A stretch of 64,000 nucleotides of DNA from Thermodesulfobacteriota bacterium (GCA_035559815.1 DATMAT010000042.1:1-64000), one strand, 5' to 3'; shown: positions 16,551 to 26,402, counted from the first letter of the stretch. Made by a program: numbers and translations. Notes: generated by a model not told the origin, from the sequence alone.

Positions 16551-18059
16551 ATGTCTGATAATAAGGAGCCCGAATTATCTAACATTACCGAAACTCAAAT
16601 AGCCCGGCTAACCGTTTTAGTAGATACACGTTATTTTGACGCAGTGGCGGATATGGTGGCTGATGTTGCTAAGGCCCTGGGGCTAAGTGAAGAAGCTGCA
16701 CGTAAACTGGATGAGGTCTTGCTGGAGGTTTTACGAAAGGTTCTGGAATACGGATACGAGGGAGACACCAAGCAGTCTGTTGATGTTGTCCTATCCCGAC
16801 GCTCCCATTCGCTCGTCGTTGCCGTCGAGGACAAAGGGCTTCCTTTCGATTATCAAAAATTGGAACAAGGAAAAGACCCGAGGTTCTCGTCGTTTCTTTC
16901 GTTAGGTTATGCAGACCAGGTTCACTTCGTGAATCTCGGGACTTCCGGAAACCGTGTCGAGCTTGTCCGGGACCTCCCTGCTAAGGACATACGGGATCAA
17001 TTAGACCCGGAGGAGCATCAGGCGGCAATAAAAGCCGAAGAAGCGCACCCTGAAGAATCCCTTTCTATCCGAATGGTCAGGCCGGACGAGGCGGTGGAAC
17101 TGGCTCGTCTTGTTTATCGCTGCTACGGTTATACCTACCCCAACGAATTCATGTACTACCCGGAGCAGGTGGAGGCCCGGCTGAAATCCGGCCTGATGAA
17201 ATCCTGCGGCGCATACAACAGCCGAGACGACATAGTCGGCCATCTGGCGTTAAGCTTTGACCGGGCCGATGCAAAGATTGCAGAATCGGGAATAGCAGTG
17301 GTAGACCCACGCTATCGGGGCCACAAGCTCTTTGAGCGGATGAAGCAGTATTTGCGGGAGCACGCAGCTCAGAATCGGATTGTTGGGTTCTATAGTGAAG
17401 CAGTAACCGTCCATCCGTATAGCCAAAAAGGGAGCCTAGCCTTAGGCGGGCATGAAGTCGGATTCCTCCTGGCCTATAGTCCGGGAAGCGTTTCATTTCA
17501 TGGCATAACTAATCAAGAAAAGCCCAGGCGTCAGTCGGTAGCGTTAATGTATACTCCCGTTCTCGATAGCGCTCCGTCTTCCGTCTATCTGCCTGAGGTT
17601 TACCATACTATAGTAAAAAGCATTTACGATGCGTGTGGAATGAAGAGAGAGATTAGCATGAAATCAAGCGCCGGAGGAAGCGTAATTTCGGAGAGAGGCC
17701 GCCTGAACGTGTCCCTCCGACCAGACCATAATCAAGCACTCCTGGTGGTAGAAACACCAGGTGAGAATACTCTCGGTGAGATTCGATTTCACCTGAAGCA
17801 ACTTATCCTTCATCACATAGATTGCATTTATGTAGACCTTCCCATATGGCAAGTGGAGAGTGGTTCGCTGGCAAACGATCTTAGGAATCTTGGCTTCTTC
17901 TTCGGCGGAATAATCCCGGAATTGAGAGGCGGGGATATACTCAGGCTACAATACTTGAACAACGTCGAAGTTGCCCCCGAGGATATCGCCGTTGCCTCGG
18001 ATTTCGGGCGGGCACTTCTGGATATGATACTTCAGGATAAGTCAGAGGTTATGAGCTGA
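16551..18059 (+). CDS. HATPase-like (anti-sigma type) and GNAT acetyltransferase fusion protein
   Basis: A 502-residue cytoplasmic protein with three parts. Residues 17-145 resemble RsbW-type ATP-binding regulators (RYFDAVADMVADVAKALGLS, LDEVLLEVLRKVLEYGYEGD, VVAVEDKGLPFD). In the N-box the expected Asn is Lys63, four after Glu59, although Asp94 of the G1 box is kept, so ATP binding is doubtful. Residues 170-320 look like a GNAT acetyltransferase, with acetyl-CoA loop VDPRYRGHKLFERM (251-264). Residues 330-502 are a further alpha/beta domain of no clear family (IDCIYVDLPIWQ). It is a single gene; no sigma factor or antagonist is near. Exact function unknown; a signalling acetyltransferase is my inference. 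Confidence 0.65.
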   Translation: MSDNKEPELSNITETQIARLTVLVDTRYFDAVADMVADVAKALGLSEEAARKLDEVLLEVLRKVLEYGYEGDTKQSVDVVLSRRSHSLVVAVEDKGLPFDYQKLEQGKDPRFSSFLSLGYADQVHFVNLGTSGNRVELVRDLPAKDIRDQLDPEEHQAAIKAEEAHPEESLSIRMVRPDEAVELARLVYRCYGYTYPNEFMYYPEQVEARLKSGLMKSCGAYNSRDDIVGHLALSFDRADAKIAESGIAVVDPRYRGHKLFERMKQYLREHAAQNRIVGFYSEAVTVHPYSQKGSLALGGHEVGFLLAYSPGSVSFHGITNQEKPRRQSVALMYTPVLDSAPSSVYLPEVYHTIVKSIYDACGMKREISMKSSAGGSVISERGRLNVSLRPDHNQALLVVETPGENTLGEIRFHLKQLILHHIDCIYVDLPIWQVESGSLANDLRNLGFFFGGIIPELRGGDILRLQYLNNVEVAPEDIAVASDFGRALLDMILQDKSEVMS

Positions 18060-18666
18060 CCGTTTTTACCATGAAAGCGCTGAGTTCTCTTTTTACCTGT
18101 CCCGGGTCCCGGAAAAGGATTGCGTTTATGCCCGCTCTCTCCGCGCCTTTGACGTTGGCCTCCTTATCATCGATGAAAATGGCCTCTTCCGGTTGCACGC
18201 CCAATTTATTCAAGGCTACATGGTAAATTCCCTTTTCCGGTTTTCTCATTCCCTCTACGCAGGAAAAAACAGTGGCGTCAAAAATCTCATATCCTCTCTC
18301 TCGAAAATATTCAACCGCCGGGACTTCGGTATTGGATAAAAGTCCGATTTTATATCCGTTTTGTCTCAAAGAAGAGGCCAGGGAGAACATTTCCCGGTTT
18401 TCTTTGTAGGCGTTTTTGAAAGAATGACTCCATAACGAATTCATGCTCCGGTCCGGTATGCTGAGAGACCTGCACATTCTTTTCCAGAATACTTCCTCCG
18501 AAATCGTTCCCCTCTCGAAATCGGGCCTGCATTCCGGCAGAGCTTTTACCAATTCCTCTTTTTCCACTTGCAATATTTTAGAGAAATGCTCTATCATCCG
18601 AGGAATAGGGTCTTCGACTAAAACCCCTCCCCAGTCGAAAATTATCGCCTTGATTAAGCGGGGCAT
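18049..18666 (-). CDS. HAD-superfamily hydrolase, subfamily IA, YihX-like
   Basis: A 205-residue phosphatase-type protein. Motif I is IIFDWGGVLVED (nucleophile Asp10, with Gly in place of the second Asp, as in the YihX/epoxide-hydrolase-N branch). Motif II is KIGLLSNTE, motif III around GMRKPEKGIYHVAL (Lys), motif IV EAIFIDDKEANVKGAE. Members dephosphorylate small sugar phosphates or nucleotides; the substrate cannot be read from the sequence. Its last 11 bases overlap the end of the HATPase/GNAT gene in a convergent arrangement. Confidence 0.82.
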   Translation of the reverse strand: MPRLIKAIIFDWGGVLVEDPIPRMIEHFSKILQVEKEELVKALPECRPDFERGTISEEVFWKRMCRSLSIPDRSMNSLWSHSFKNAYKENREMFSLASSLRQNGYKIGLLSNTEVPAVEYFRERGYEIFDATVFSCVEGMRKPEKGIYHVALNKLGVQPEEAIFIDDKEANVKGAERAGINAILFRDPGQVKRELSAFMVKTVSS

Positions 18667-18779
18667 GGTGATAAAGTTTAAGGGAAATATCCATTTTGTA
18701 CATGATTGACCAGGGGTAATATCATCGGGGTTAGCCTTTTAAGGGATTCTTGGTGTGATCTAATTTAATATAATTTGCC

Positions 18780-19640
18780 ATGATATGGATAAGAGCGTCG
18801 ATTAATCTGGTCATCTTTACATCCTTTCTTCTTTTATCTCCGAACATCATTTCATCCCAGGAGCTAGTCTTCAAAAAACGCGGTGAAGTGGTAAAAAAAC
18901 TATCACTCGACCAGATAGAAAAGATCATTGCACCCAAAACTGTAACCGTTTTTGAACCGCACGAATCGGAAAATAGACAATATAGAGGATTTCCGGTCGA
19001 TAAACTTTTCACAGCGGTGTACGGCGACGACTGGATTAAAACCGAGGAAATATTGTTTACCTGCTCCGACGGCTACGAGGCGACCATCCCTTCCTCGCAA
19101 TTCCGAAAATATTCTAGCTACCTGGTTTATGCCATTCCGGGCAGGAAGGAGTTTACCCTCATTAACAGGCTTCAAAACAACGAGCTTGTCGAGCTCGGCC
19201 CATTCTACCTGGTTTGGGACAACATCCATAACCCCGAGCTTAAAGCGGAAGGAGGCTCGGGCTGGCCCTACCAGGTCGTTTGGGTTGACTTGATAAATTT
19301 CTCGGACCGTTTCCCAAATACCGCTCCACCCAAAAATAGCCCGGATGAAGTGAAAAACGGCTTCAGGGCGTTCCGTCAATACTGTATGACCTGCCATAGC
19401 ATCAACGGAGAGGGGGGAACTAAGTCGGTAGAACTTAACTACCCGGTCAGCGTAACCGAATACATGAAGGAGAAATGGCTCTACCGATGGATAGATAACC
19501 CGCAGAGCATTAGATACAACACTACGATGCCTGCATTGAACCCTCAGACAAAAGATCGGGACAGATTAATAAAAGATATCATTGCTTATCTGAAGGCTAT
19601 GAAAAGTAATAAGATTAAACCTGTATCCGAAACGAAATAA
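18780..19640 (+). CDS. Exported c-type cytochrome with N-terminal molybdopterin-oxidoreductase-like domain
   Basis: A 286-residue protein with a signal peptide (about 1-27). Residues 30-175 carry a pattern similar to the SUOX-like molybdopterin-binding fold (YRGFPVDKLFTAVYGDDW, ILFTCSDGYEATIP, YLVYAI, ELGPFYLVW); whether it holds a cofactor is unclear. Residues 188-275 form a class I cytochrome c with haem motif CMTCH (202-206) and likely axial Met250 in TTMPAL. Cytochrome maturation places it in the periplasm. No dehydrogenase partner is adjacent. The fusion suggests electron transfer linked to substrate or metal binding, which is inference. Confidence 0.7.
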   Translation: MIWIRASINLVIFTSFLLLSPNIISSQELVFKKRGEVVKKLSLDQIEKIIAPKTVTVFEPHESENRQYRGFPVDKLFTAVYGDDWIKTEEILFTCSDGYEATIPSSQFRKYSSYLVYAIPGRKEFTLINRLQNNELVELGPFYLVWDNIHNPELKAEGGSGWPYQVVWVDLINFSDRFPNTAPPKNSPDEVKNGFRAFRQYCMTCHSINGEGGTKSVELNYPVSVTEYMKEKWLYRWIDNPQSIRYNTTMPALNPQTKDRDRLIKDIIAYLKAMKSNKIKPVSETK

Positions 19641-19738
19641 TAATATTCAAGGTATATGTGTTTAGATGTAATAGTCAGAATTTGAGATTTCGGGCATGTT
19701 AGCATAAGTTACTATATATCTGGAAGTAACTTTCGACG

Positions 19739-19801
19739 CTGTCATTCTGAGCGAAGCGAAGAATCTAATTTTTCGATGCTTCATTGCGTTCAGCATGACA
19801 A
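19739..19801. repeat. Inverted repeat, TGTCATTCTGAGCGAAGCGAAG family
   Basis: CTGTCATTCTGAGCGAAGCG at the left and TTGCGTTCAGCATGACA at the right pair imperfectly around ATTTTTCG. Same family as 5089-5155. It lies between convergent genes. Confidence 0.75.
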
Positions 19802-19830
19802 CCTTGACCTCTTGCGATTTTAAAATAAGT

Positions 19831-19858
19831 GTAGAGACGCAAAATCTTGCGTCTCTAC
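19831..19858. repeat. 28-base palindrome GTAGAGACGCAA...TTGCGTCTCTAC
   Basis: Two perfect 12-base arms separated by AATC. Two further 28-base palindromes with the same GTAG and CTAC ends occur at 30271 and 30315. Here it is 15 bases from the stop codon of the transporter gene and may act as a transcript end. Confidence 0.8.
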
Positions 19859-19872
19859 AGTAGCGATGTCGG

Positions 19873-21165
19873 TCATCTAAGTGCATCCCGATACCTCTCC
19901 CTTATTCTTAGAAAAACCAGGAGTGAGATCAGAGAGCTCAGCCCTAGATATATGCTTGGCGCCAGGATGTTTCCGGTTTCCCTGATTAAGTAAGTGGATA
20001 CCAGCGGGGCAGTGCCTCCAAACACGGAAAACCCCACGTTATATCCCAGAGACATTGCAGTCATCCGCACGCGTGAGGGAAATAGCTCTACAAGCATCGC
20101 TCCAAAAGGTGCGAAGACCATGGCCAATCCTAGAGCAAAAACGGCTTGTGCCCCCAGTATGAATAGCGTGTTACCCGGTAATATCAGGAGAAACATGGGG
20201 TAGGATGATACGGCGATCAATAGGGAACCGGCAGCCAGCACCGGCTTCCTGCCGATGCGGTCGGAAATCGCTCCCATTAAGGGAACCACAGACATCATGA
20301 TAACCATGCTGATTGTATTGATACTAAGAGCCGTGGATTGAGGCAGGTTAATCTCACTCGACAGATAGGTCGTCATATAAACGAAAATCATGTAGAAGGT
20401 GACCGAGCCACCCCAGGTTGCCATGATCGTGGTCAGTATTTCTTTCCAGTTCTGTGTCAACGCCTCTAGAACAGGCCGCCGGGATACTTTCCCCTTGCCC
20501 TCCAAATCTTTAAAGATGGGAGATTCGTCTATTTGTGTCCTCAGGTATAGAGCGACTACTCCGAGCAGAATCCCGAAGAAGAAAGGGATCCGCCACCCCC
20601 AGTTAAGAACGTCATCATAACCAAGTACTGAATTTATTATTGCCCCCATTCCCGAACCGATGAGGATGCCGCCGAGCAGGCTGAATGTGGTAAAGCTGCC
20701 GAAGAAACCGCGCCGGGATTGAGGGGCATGCTCGACGATGAATGATATGGAGCCGGTAAATTCGCCGCCTACGGAAATACCTTGTATGAGTCTCAGTATG
20801 GTTAAAAGAACGGGTGCGATAACCCCGACCTGGGCGTGAGTGGGCAACACTCCGATCAGCGTAGTGGGAATAGCCATTAGAATAGCCGAAAGCATCAGGG
20901 CATTCTTTCTTCCCAGTTTGTCTCCCACGTGCCCGAAAATAACCGCTCCCAGCGGGCGCATCAGGTAACCGGCTGCAAAGACACCGAATGCAGAGATCTG
21001 CGCGGTTAGCCGGTCATCCATCGGGAAGAATAATTGAGCGAATACCGGTGCAAAGTAACCATAGAGGGCGAAATCATACCACTCCAATACGTTCGCCGCA
21101 GAGCCAGCAAGAAGGGCTCTCTTCTGATTCTTTTTGGATGACTCGACCTGGCTAAGCCTTTCCAT
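19873..21165 (-). CDS. MFS transporter, metabolite:H+ symporter (ProP/ShiA-like) family
   Basis: A 430-residue inner-membrane carrier with 12 predicted helices. Typical signatures: ANVLEWYDFALYGYFAPVFA at the first helix, GHVGDKLGRKNAL between helices 2 and 3, RLIQGISVGGEFTGS in helix 4 and DRIGRKPVLAAG between helices 8 and 9. The MHS family moves organic acids, osmolytes or aromatic acids with protons; the substrate here is unknown. The start overlaps the end of the upstream SDR gene by 14 bases, so the two are translated from one message and the transporter may import the SDR substrate. Confidence 0.85.
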   Translation of the reverse strand: MERLSQVESSKKNQKRALLAGSAANVLEWYDFALYGYFAPVFAQLFFPMDDRLTAQISAFGVFAAGYLMRPLGAVIFGHVGDKLGRKNALMLSAILMAIPTTLIGVLPTHAQVGVIAPVLLTILRLIQGISVGGEFTGSISFIVEHAPQSRRGFFGSFTTFSLLGGILIGSGMGAIINSVLGYDDVLNWGWRIPFFFGILLGVVALYLRTQIDESPIFKDLEGKGKVSRRPVLEALTQNWKEILTTIMATWGGSVTFYMIFVYMTTYLSSEINLPQSTALSINTISMVIMMSVVPLMGAISDRIGRKPVLAAGSLLIAVSSYPMFLLILPGNTLFILGAQAVFALGLAMVFAPFGAMLVELFPSRVRMTAMSLGYNVGFSVFGGTAPLVSTYLIRETGNILAPSIYLGLSSLISLLVFLRIRERYRDALR

Positions 21166-21856
21166 AGACAGGAATACCTGCGCCGCTAACCGGTCTTGAA
21201 TCGTCGGAGGCCAGGAATACCATCACCCTGGCGATCTCCTCAGGCTTTACCCATTTGGAGAAATCAGCCTCGGGCATGTCTCTCCTGTTTGCTGGAGTGT
21301 CTATAGTGCTCGGAAGTATAGCATTCACGTTTATGTCGTAGTCTCTTACTTCGTCCGCTATTGTCTCAGTCAGGTTTAATACTCCGGCCTTCGAGGCGGA
21401 GTATGCCCCCACGCCCGCTACTCCCTTTAAAGCCGGACGGGAGGAGATATTGATTATCTTTCCATAGTTCTGCTTGATCATCTGGGGCAGTACCGCTTTT
21501 GAGCATAGGAATACGGACTTTAGGTTCATATTCATCATCCGGTCCCACGTTTTCTCGTCTGTATCCTGAATCTTGGCATAGGTAAACCCGCCCACGATGT
21601 TCACCAGGATATCAATCCTGCCGAATCTTTTAAGCGTTCTCTTAACGACTTGTGCCACCTGTTTCTCTCTGGTGACATCTGCCTTTATAAGGGTGAGGTT
21701 TTGATTTTTTAATGTTGACCGAAGTCCTCTCAACTCCTGGTCGATGATGTAGGTAGAAATTACTTTCGCTCCTTCTCGCAAGAATTCCGATACCACCGCT
21801 TTGCCCAAAGCACCGGTGCCACCCGTAATTATTGCCACTCTTTCTTCGAGTTCCAT
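21152..21856 (-). CDS. Short-chain dehydrogenase/reductase
   Basis: An NAD(P)-dependent oxidoreductase of the classical SDR type. I start at 21856 (MELEERVAIITGG) because AAGGAGGTGG stands directly before this ATG; the in-frame ATG at 21877 would place that ribosome site inside the gene. Motifs: TGGTGALGKA (cofactor loop), NIVGG in place of NNAG, catalytic Ser in IINISSRPA, and YSASK with the Tyr and Lys. Overlaps the following MFS gene by 14 bases. The substrate is not identifiable. Confidence 0.85.
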   Translation of the reverse strand: MELEERVAIITGGTGALGKAVVSEFLREGAKVISTYIIDQELRGLRSTLKNQNLTLIKADVTREKQVAQVVKRTLKRFGRIDILVNIVGGFTYAKIQDTDEKTWDRMMNMNLKSVFLCSKAVLPQMIKQNYGKIINISSRPALKGVAGVGAYSASKAGVLNLTETIADEVRDYDINVNAILPSTIDTPANRRDMPEADFSKWVKPEEIARVMVFLASDDSRPVSGAGIPVYGKA

Positions 21857-21899
21857 TTCCACCTCCTTTGCAGACATACAGTTTTGAACATCTACTGGG

Positions 21900-22958
21900 T
21901 TATATCAACATCTTGACTATATTAAGTACCTGCCATGAAAGTTTTAGAGTATCCAAGCTGAAGAAGTTTTCGGGCGTTACATGGTCGAAGCTAGAAAGCT
22001 CGGTTAGATGTACTGGAATATCCCGGGGAAGCAAATCCCGGATCTTGTAGGAATCCTCGACTGGAATTACGTCGTCGTTCTTGTCGTGTATCAGAAAGAC
22101 ACGCGTCTTTATAGCGGGAAGGGTAGGAGACGGGGAAAGTGCACTTAAGTTTATCAAAACTGCTTCTGGCAACATCTGGATATATTTTTTTGCATCTTCA
22201 AATGAGAGACTCTCTTGGTTGATTTGTTTTATGCTTTCTACTCCTATATGCCTTATGAAATTATTGCTAATAACCTCTTCAGGCATTGGGTTCGGCTTCC
22301 AGAGACGGGTTGACCGATTGTAAATGGCAGATTTCGAGATTACCTGGGCAATCAATTCACCCAGGTCAAAATAGCCGCCGAGGGAGAGAACAAAGAGGGG
22401 ACCGCTTCCCAGCTCGGAAGCCGCTCTCAGGGCATAAGAGCCAGCCACCGAAAAGCCGCAGATGCCTATACGTTCTTTGTCCACATAATCTTGGTCTTGA
22501 AGGAAGTAAAAAGTAAGTTTGATAAGCTCGATATCGTCTCTGGAGAATATTCTCTTACGAATTGTACTGGAATCAGGCACTGCCACTCCGATCCCGGCTC
22601 CGGCAAAAGACCGGGCTAGGTTAACCAAGCGTGCATCGAGCGCCCCATCCGGTGTAAACCCGGGCAGGAGGATTACGAATCCGGGACGGATTACACCCAT
22701 CGGGAGGTAAATATAAATTAACCCCCTCTGAACTTCACTACTCCGGCCATGATTATTATTGTTGGAGACATCAAGCTCGACCTTCTCTACACTGACATCG
22801 TACTTCCCCCATTCAAACCAATTGGGAGCATTCGGTACAACCTGCGAAATGATATAACCGGTGCGGTATGCCGGTTCGGCATAATTTATCAGGACAAGTA
22901 ATAGTCCAAATGCAGTTAGGAAAGCTAATGGGTATTTTTTCCTCGACAAGAATTTCAT
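21900..22958 (-). CDS. Membrane-anchored alpha/beta hydrolase (dienelactone-hydrolase-like)
   Basis: A 352-residue protein with an uncleaved-looking hydrophobic N-terminus (about 10-26) after basic residues, so it is probably anchored facing the periplasm. The alpha/beta-hydrolase triad is visible: Ser170 in GICGFSVAGS, Asp in FLIHDKNDDVIP and His in SSFDHVTPENF. The oxyanion region is ILLPGFTPDG. It could be an esterase or peptidase; there is no helpful neighbour. It reads divergently from the small gene at 23141. Confidence 0.7.
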   Translation of the reverse strand: MKFLSRKKYPLAFLTAFGLLLVLINYAEPAYRTGYIISQVVPNAPNWFEWGKYDVSVEKVELDVSNNNNHGRSSEVQRGLIYIYLPMGVIRPGFVILLPGFTPDGALDARLVNLARSFAGAGIGVAVPDSSTIRKRIFSRDDIELIKLTFYFLQDQDYVDKERIGICGFSVAGSYALRAASELGSGPLFVLSLGGYFDLGELIAQVISKSAIYNRSTRLWKPNPMPEEVISNNFIRHIGVESIKQINQESLSFEDAKKYIQMLPEAVLINLSALSPSPTLPAIKTRVFLIHDKNDDVIPVEDSYKIRDLLPRDIPVHLTELSSFDHVTPENFFSLDTLKLSWQVLNIVKMLI

Positions 22959-23050
22959 CGAACATCTACTATAACACTAAAACCATCGGATTAGTAACCG
23001 GGTTGTAAAGGAGATTTTCTTGTCTATATCCCCGCATACTTCAAAAGGCA

Positions 23051-23109
23051 CTGTGTGAAAACATCTGTGTGAAAACATCTTGACATAGGAAATTGGATAA
23101 TTCTAAAAT
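23051..23109 (+). promoter_or_regulatory. Promoter with duplicated 14-base element
   Basis: CTGTGTGAAAACAT occurs twice back to back (23051-23064 and 23065-23078), directly before TTGACA (23080-23085) and, after 18 bases, TAAAAT (23104-23109). The perfect -35 box and the adjacent tandem element look like a regulated promoter. The expected transcript start, near 23116, lies after the TTG at 23093, which decides the start of the next gene. Confidence 0.5.
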
Positions 23110-23140
23110 TAATGTGCAAAAAACTTCTACAAGGCCAGGA

Positions 23141-23485
23141 ATGGACCTCCTAATCTCGATGAAGGCAGAGACTATTCTCAAGGGGCTAGAACTCGGCTGC
23201 AATATAATGCAGATGCCCACCGCGCAAACAGGTGGGTATTTCATCGCCGAGATCAGGGAAGCGGATGAGGACAAACTCAAACTTCTCCAGGACTACGCTA
23301 AAATTCTCGAGGACAAATTGACCGGGAACAGCGAATTCCGGGTTGAACATACCCGCTTCGGATTCATACTAAAAAAAAGGGTTGACCAGGATATTGAGTA
23401 CAGCGAGGCTTGGGAGAAGTGGGTGGGCTTTTCCAGGCATCTTTATGAAGAGCTATCCGATTTTATAGATGACCATACCGGCTAA
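23141..23485 (+). CDS. Hypothetical protein, about 114 residues
   Basis: I do not recognise this family. The frame is open from a TTG at 23093, but that codon lies inside the probable promoter, so I take the ATG at 23141 (MDLLISMKAETILKGLEL), which follows AAGGCCAGGA. The protein is soluble and mixed alpha/beta, with TAQTGGYFIAEIREADEDKL in the middle, FRVEHTRFGFILKKRV after it and an acidic C-terminus (LSDFIDDHTG). It has a single cysteine (LGCNIM). It lies 120 bases before ileS on the same strand. Codon use looks like that of its neighbours. Confidence 0.6.
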   Translation: MDLLISMKAETILKGLELGCNIMQMPTAQTGGYFIAEIREADEDKLKLLQDYAKILEDKLTGNSEFRVEHTRFGFILKKRVDQDIEYSEAWEKWVGFSRHLYEELSDFIDDHTG

Positions 23486-23606
23486 TGCCGTGAGTAAGAC
23501 CGTCAAAGCCATAACTTGCTTTTCGAGTTATCTTGGCTAATACTTTTTCCACTGCCATCTTAACTAAAATATTTGACCCCAGTACCAGGAGGAAGCCTAA
23601 CCCTAT

Positions 23607-26402
23607 ATGAGTAAAGAATTGGACTATAAAAACACCCTCAACCTGCCGCGCACCGATTTCTCGATGAAGGCAAATTTGAGCCAGAAGGAACCGGAGATGC
23701 TCAAGACCTGGGAGGAAATTAACCTATACCAGAAAATACGTAGGTCTTCCAAAGGGAGACAGAAATTTATTCTCCACGACGGACCTCCTTATGCAAACGG
23801 CCACATCCACATAGGTCACTCCCTGAACAAGATTCTCAAGGACCTGATCGTAAAATCAAAGACCATGTCTGGATTTGATTCCTACTATGTTCCGGGATGG
23901 GATTGTCACGGGCTACCCATAGAATTTCAGGTCACAAAAGACCTGGGGCCGAAAAAGGAAACTGCCTCCAAGATAGAAATACGAAGGCTCTGCAGAAAGT
24001 ACGCGGAGAAGTTTGTAGAAATCCAGCGGGAAGAATTCAAACGCCTCGGCGTTTTCGGGGATTGGGAGCGTCCTTACCTGACCATGAGCTTCGATTACGA
24101 GGCTACCATAGCCCGGGAACTCGGAAAGTTTATCCAGGGAGGAGGTTTATACCGGGGAAAGAAGCCGGTTTATTGGTGTTATTTCGACCAGACCGCACTA
24201 GCCGAGGCCGAAGTAGAGTACGAGGATAAGACCTCTCCGTCCGTATATGTTAAGTTTCCTCTATCGTCAAATGAGCTATTCCATCGGTTTCCTTTCCTCA
24301 CCGGGAAAAGGGTTTATGCCCTGATCTGGACTACTACACCGTGGACTCTTCCCGGGAATTTAGCCCTGGCCTTTCATCCCGACCACACTTACGTAGCGAC
24401 GGAAGTAGATGGAGAGGTGTATATACTCGCCCAGGCGCTTCTGGAAAATGTATTCGGGCCGGGAACAAAGACTTTACATCGGTTTCCTGGAAAAGAAGTA
24501 GAGGGATTGAAGTTTAACCACCCGCTTTATGAAAGGGAGTCCATCGTTACCCTAGCCGACTTTGTAACTCTGGACACCGGAACGGGAATTGTCCACATCG
24601 CCCCGGGGCATGGCCAGGAAGACTATGAAATCGGGATAAAGTACAATCTGGACATCTATGCCCCGGTAGACGATAAGGGTCGTTTTACCAAAGAGGTCGA
24701 GTTCTTCGCCGGTATGTTCGTATATGATGCAAACCGGGAGATAATAGAAAAACTAAAGGAGAAAAACAATCTTTTAAGAGAGGAAAAGCTTGTTCACTCC
24801 TATCCTCACTGTTGGCGGTGTAAGAATCCGATCATTTTCCGGGCCACACCCCAATGGTTTATTTCCATGGAGAAGAACGGGCTGAGGTCGAAGGCCCTCG
24901 AAGAAATAGAGCGCGTAAGGTGGATACCGGAGTGGGGGAGGGACCGGATCTACAACATGATCGAGAACCGTCCGGACTGGTGCGTATCCCGGCAGAGGGC
25001 ATGGGGGGTACCCATAGTTGTCTTCTACTGCCACACTTGCGACCATGTCATCATGGACCCGGAAATTGTCAATCATGTTGCTGATATCTTCGAGAAAGAG
25101 GGAGCAGACGCCTGGTTCACTCACGAGGCCGACCGATTGCTGCCCTCAGGATTCAAGTGCCCGGAGTGTGGAGGAAAGAACTTCGTGAAAGATAAGGATA
25201 TATTGGACGTATGGTTTGATTCCGGGGTCAGTTTTGCTTCCGTGCTTGAGAAAAGCCCGGAACTCTCCATGCCCGCGGATATGTACCTTGAGGGAAGCGA
25301 CCAGCACCGGGGATGGTTTCATTCCAGTCTTCTGGTTTCGGTAGGAACTAGGGGGACAGCTCCATATAAGTCAGTCCTAACCCACGGGTTTGTGGTAGAT
25401 AAAGAAGGGGAAAAGATGTCAAAATCGAAGGGCAACGTCATTGCCCCTCAGGATACTATAAAGAAATACGGCGCGGAGATTTTGCGACTCTGGGTTACGG
25501 CTGAAGAATACCGTAATGACATTAGAATCTCCACCGAAATCCTGGACAGGCTTGCCGAATCCTACCGGAAGATAAGAAACACCTTCAGATATCTTTTGGG
25601 AAACATATACGATTTCAACCCGCTCAAGCACCAGCGGGCATACAAAGACCTAGAAGAGATCGACAGGTGGATCCTGCATCGGCTCGGGGTTTCCTCGGAA
25701 AAGATACTCCGGTCTTACCAGAATTATGAGTTTCATATCGTATATCATGAGCTTCAGAGGTTTTGCATAGTAGATTTAAGCTCGATATACCTGGATGTGC
25801 AAAAGGATGTGCTTTACACCTATGCTCCAAATTCCGGGAAAAGAAGGTCCGCCCAGACAGCCATATATATAATCTTGGACTCTCTGGCAAGGCTTTCTGC
25901 CCCGGTACTCTCGTTCACTGCGGACGAGGTTTGGCGCTATACTCCGGGCGAGAAGACGGAGAGCGTTCATCTGACCACATTCCCTAAACCGGAATTCATG
26001 GATAGTGCAATCGAAGAGAAATGGAACAAGCTACTTCTCTTGCGGGATGACATCTTGAAGGCGCTAGAAATCCCTCGAAAGAATAAGTTTATCGGAAGCT
26101 CGTTAGATGCCGGTGTGGGAATCTATGCAAAGGGAGATACAAGAGAGTTTATAGCTGAAAACCTGGAGTTGCTTAAAACCCTGGCGATTGTATCGCATAT
26201 GGAATTACTCGATGAGTCACCAGAGGATGCTAGCTATAATTTTGAGAGTGCGGATATTCCCGGAGTCATTCTCGCAGTCACAAAAGCCCCCGGGGAAAAA
26301 TGCGAGAGATGCTGGAATTATAGAACTACCGTGGGAGTCGACCCTGATTATCCTTTTATTTGCGACCGATGCGTAGAGAACCTAAAGCACAGGGGATCAT
26401 AG
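23607..26402 (+). CDS. ileS: Isoleucine-tRNA ligase
   Basis: This cytoplasmic class I enzyme charges tRNA-Ile and edits misactivated valine. In 931 residues: HIGH signature (68-71, within [16 protein letters not shown]), editing domain ([15 protein letters not shown]), KMSKS (603-607), and the C-terminal zinc finger CERCW...CDRC of the bacterial type. A GGAGGAAG site lies 12 bases before the ATG. Length is normal. lspA, often next to ileS, is not present downstream; an A/T-rich gap follows. No T-box leader is visible. Confidence 0.96.
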   Translation: MSKELDYKNTLNLPRTDFSMKANLSQKEPEMLKTWEEINLYQKIRRSSKGRQKFILHDGPPYANGHIHIGHSLNKILKDLIVKSKTMSGFDSYYVPGWDCHGLPIEFQVTKDLGPKKETASKIEIRRLCRKYAEKFVEIQREEFKRLGVFGDWERPYLTMSFDYEATIARELGKFIQGGGLYRGKKPVYWCYFDQTALAEAEVEYEDKTSPSVYVKFPLSSNELFHRFPFLTGKRVYALIWTTTPWTLPGNLALAFHPDHTYVATEVDGEVYILAQALLENVFGPGTKTLHRFPGKEVEGLKFNHPLYERESIVTLADFVTLDTGTGIVHIAPGHGQEDYEIGIKYNLDIYAPVDDKGRFTKEVEFFAGMFVYDANREIIEKLKEKNNLLREEKLVHSYPHCWRCKNPIIFRATPQWFISMEKNGLRSKALEEIERVRWIPEWGRDRIYNMIENRPDWCVSRQRAWGVPIVVFYCHTCDHVIMDPEIVNHVADIFEKEGADAWFTHEADRLLPSGFKCPECGGKNFVKDKDILDVWFDSGVSFASVLEKSPELSMPADMYLEGSDQHRGWFHSSLLVSVGTRGTAPYKSVLTHGFVVDKEGEKMSKSKGNVIAPQDTIKKYGAEILRLWVTAEEYRNDIRISTEILDRLAESYRKIRNTFRYLLGNIYDFNPLKHQRAYKDLEEIDRWILHRLGVSSEKILRSYQNYEFHIVYHELQRFCIVDLSSIYLDVQKDVLYTYAPNSGKRRSAQTAIYIILDSLARLSAPVLSFTADEVWRYTPGEKTESVHLTTFPKPEFMDSAIEEKWNKLLLLRDDILKALEIPRKNKFIGSSLDAGVGIYAKGDTREFIAENLELLKTLAIVSHMELLDESPEDASYNFESADIPGVILAVTKAPGEKCERCWNYRTTVGVDPDYPFICDRCVENLKHRGS

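Noticed and set aside
23486-23606. T-box leader before ileS
   Set aside because: The 120-base gap shows no T-box consensus or terminator pair.
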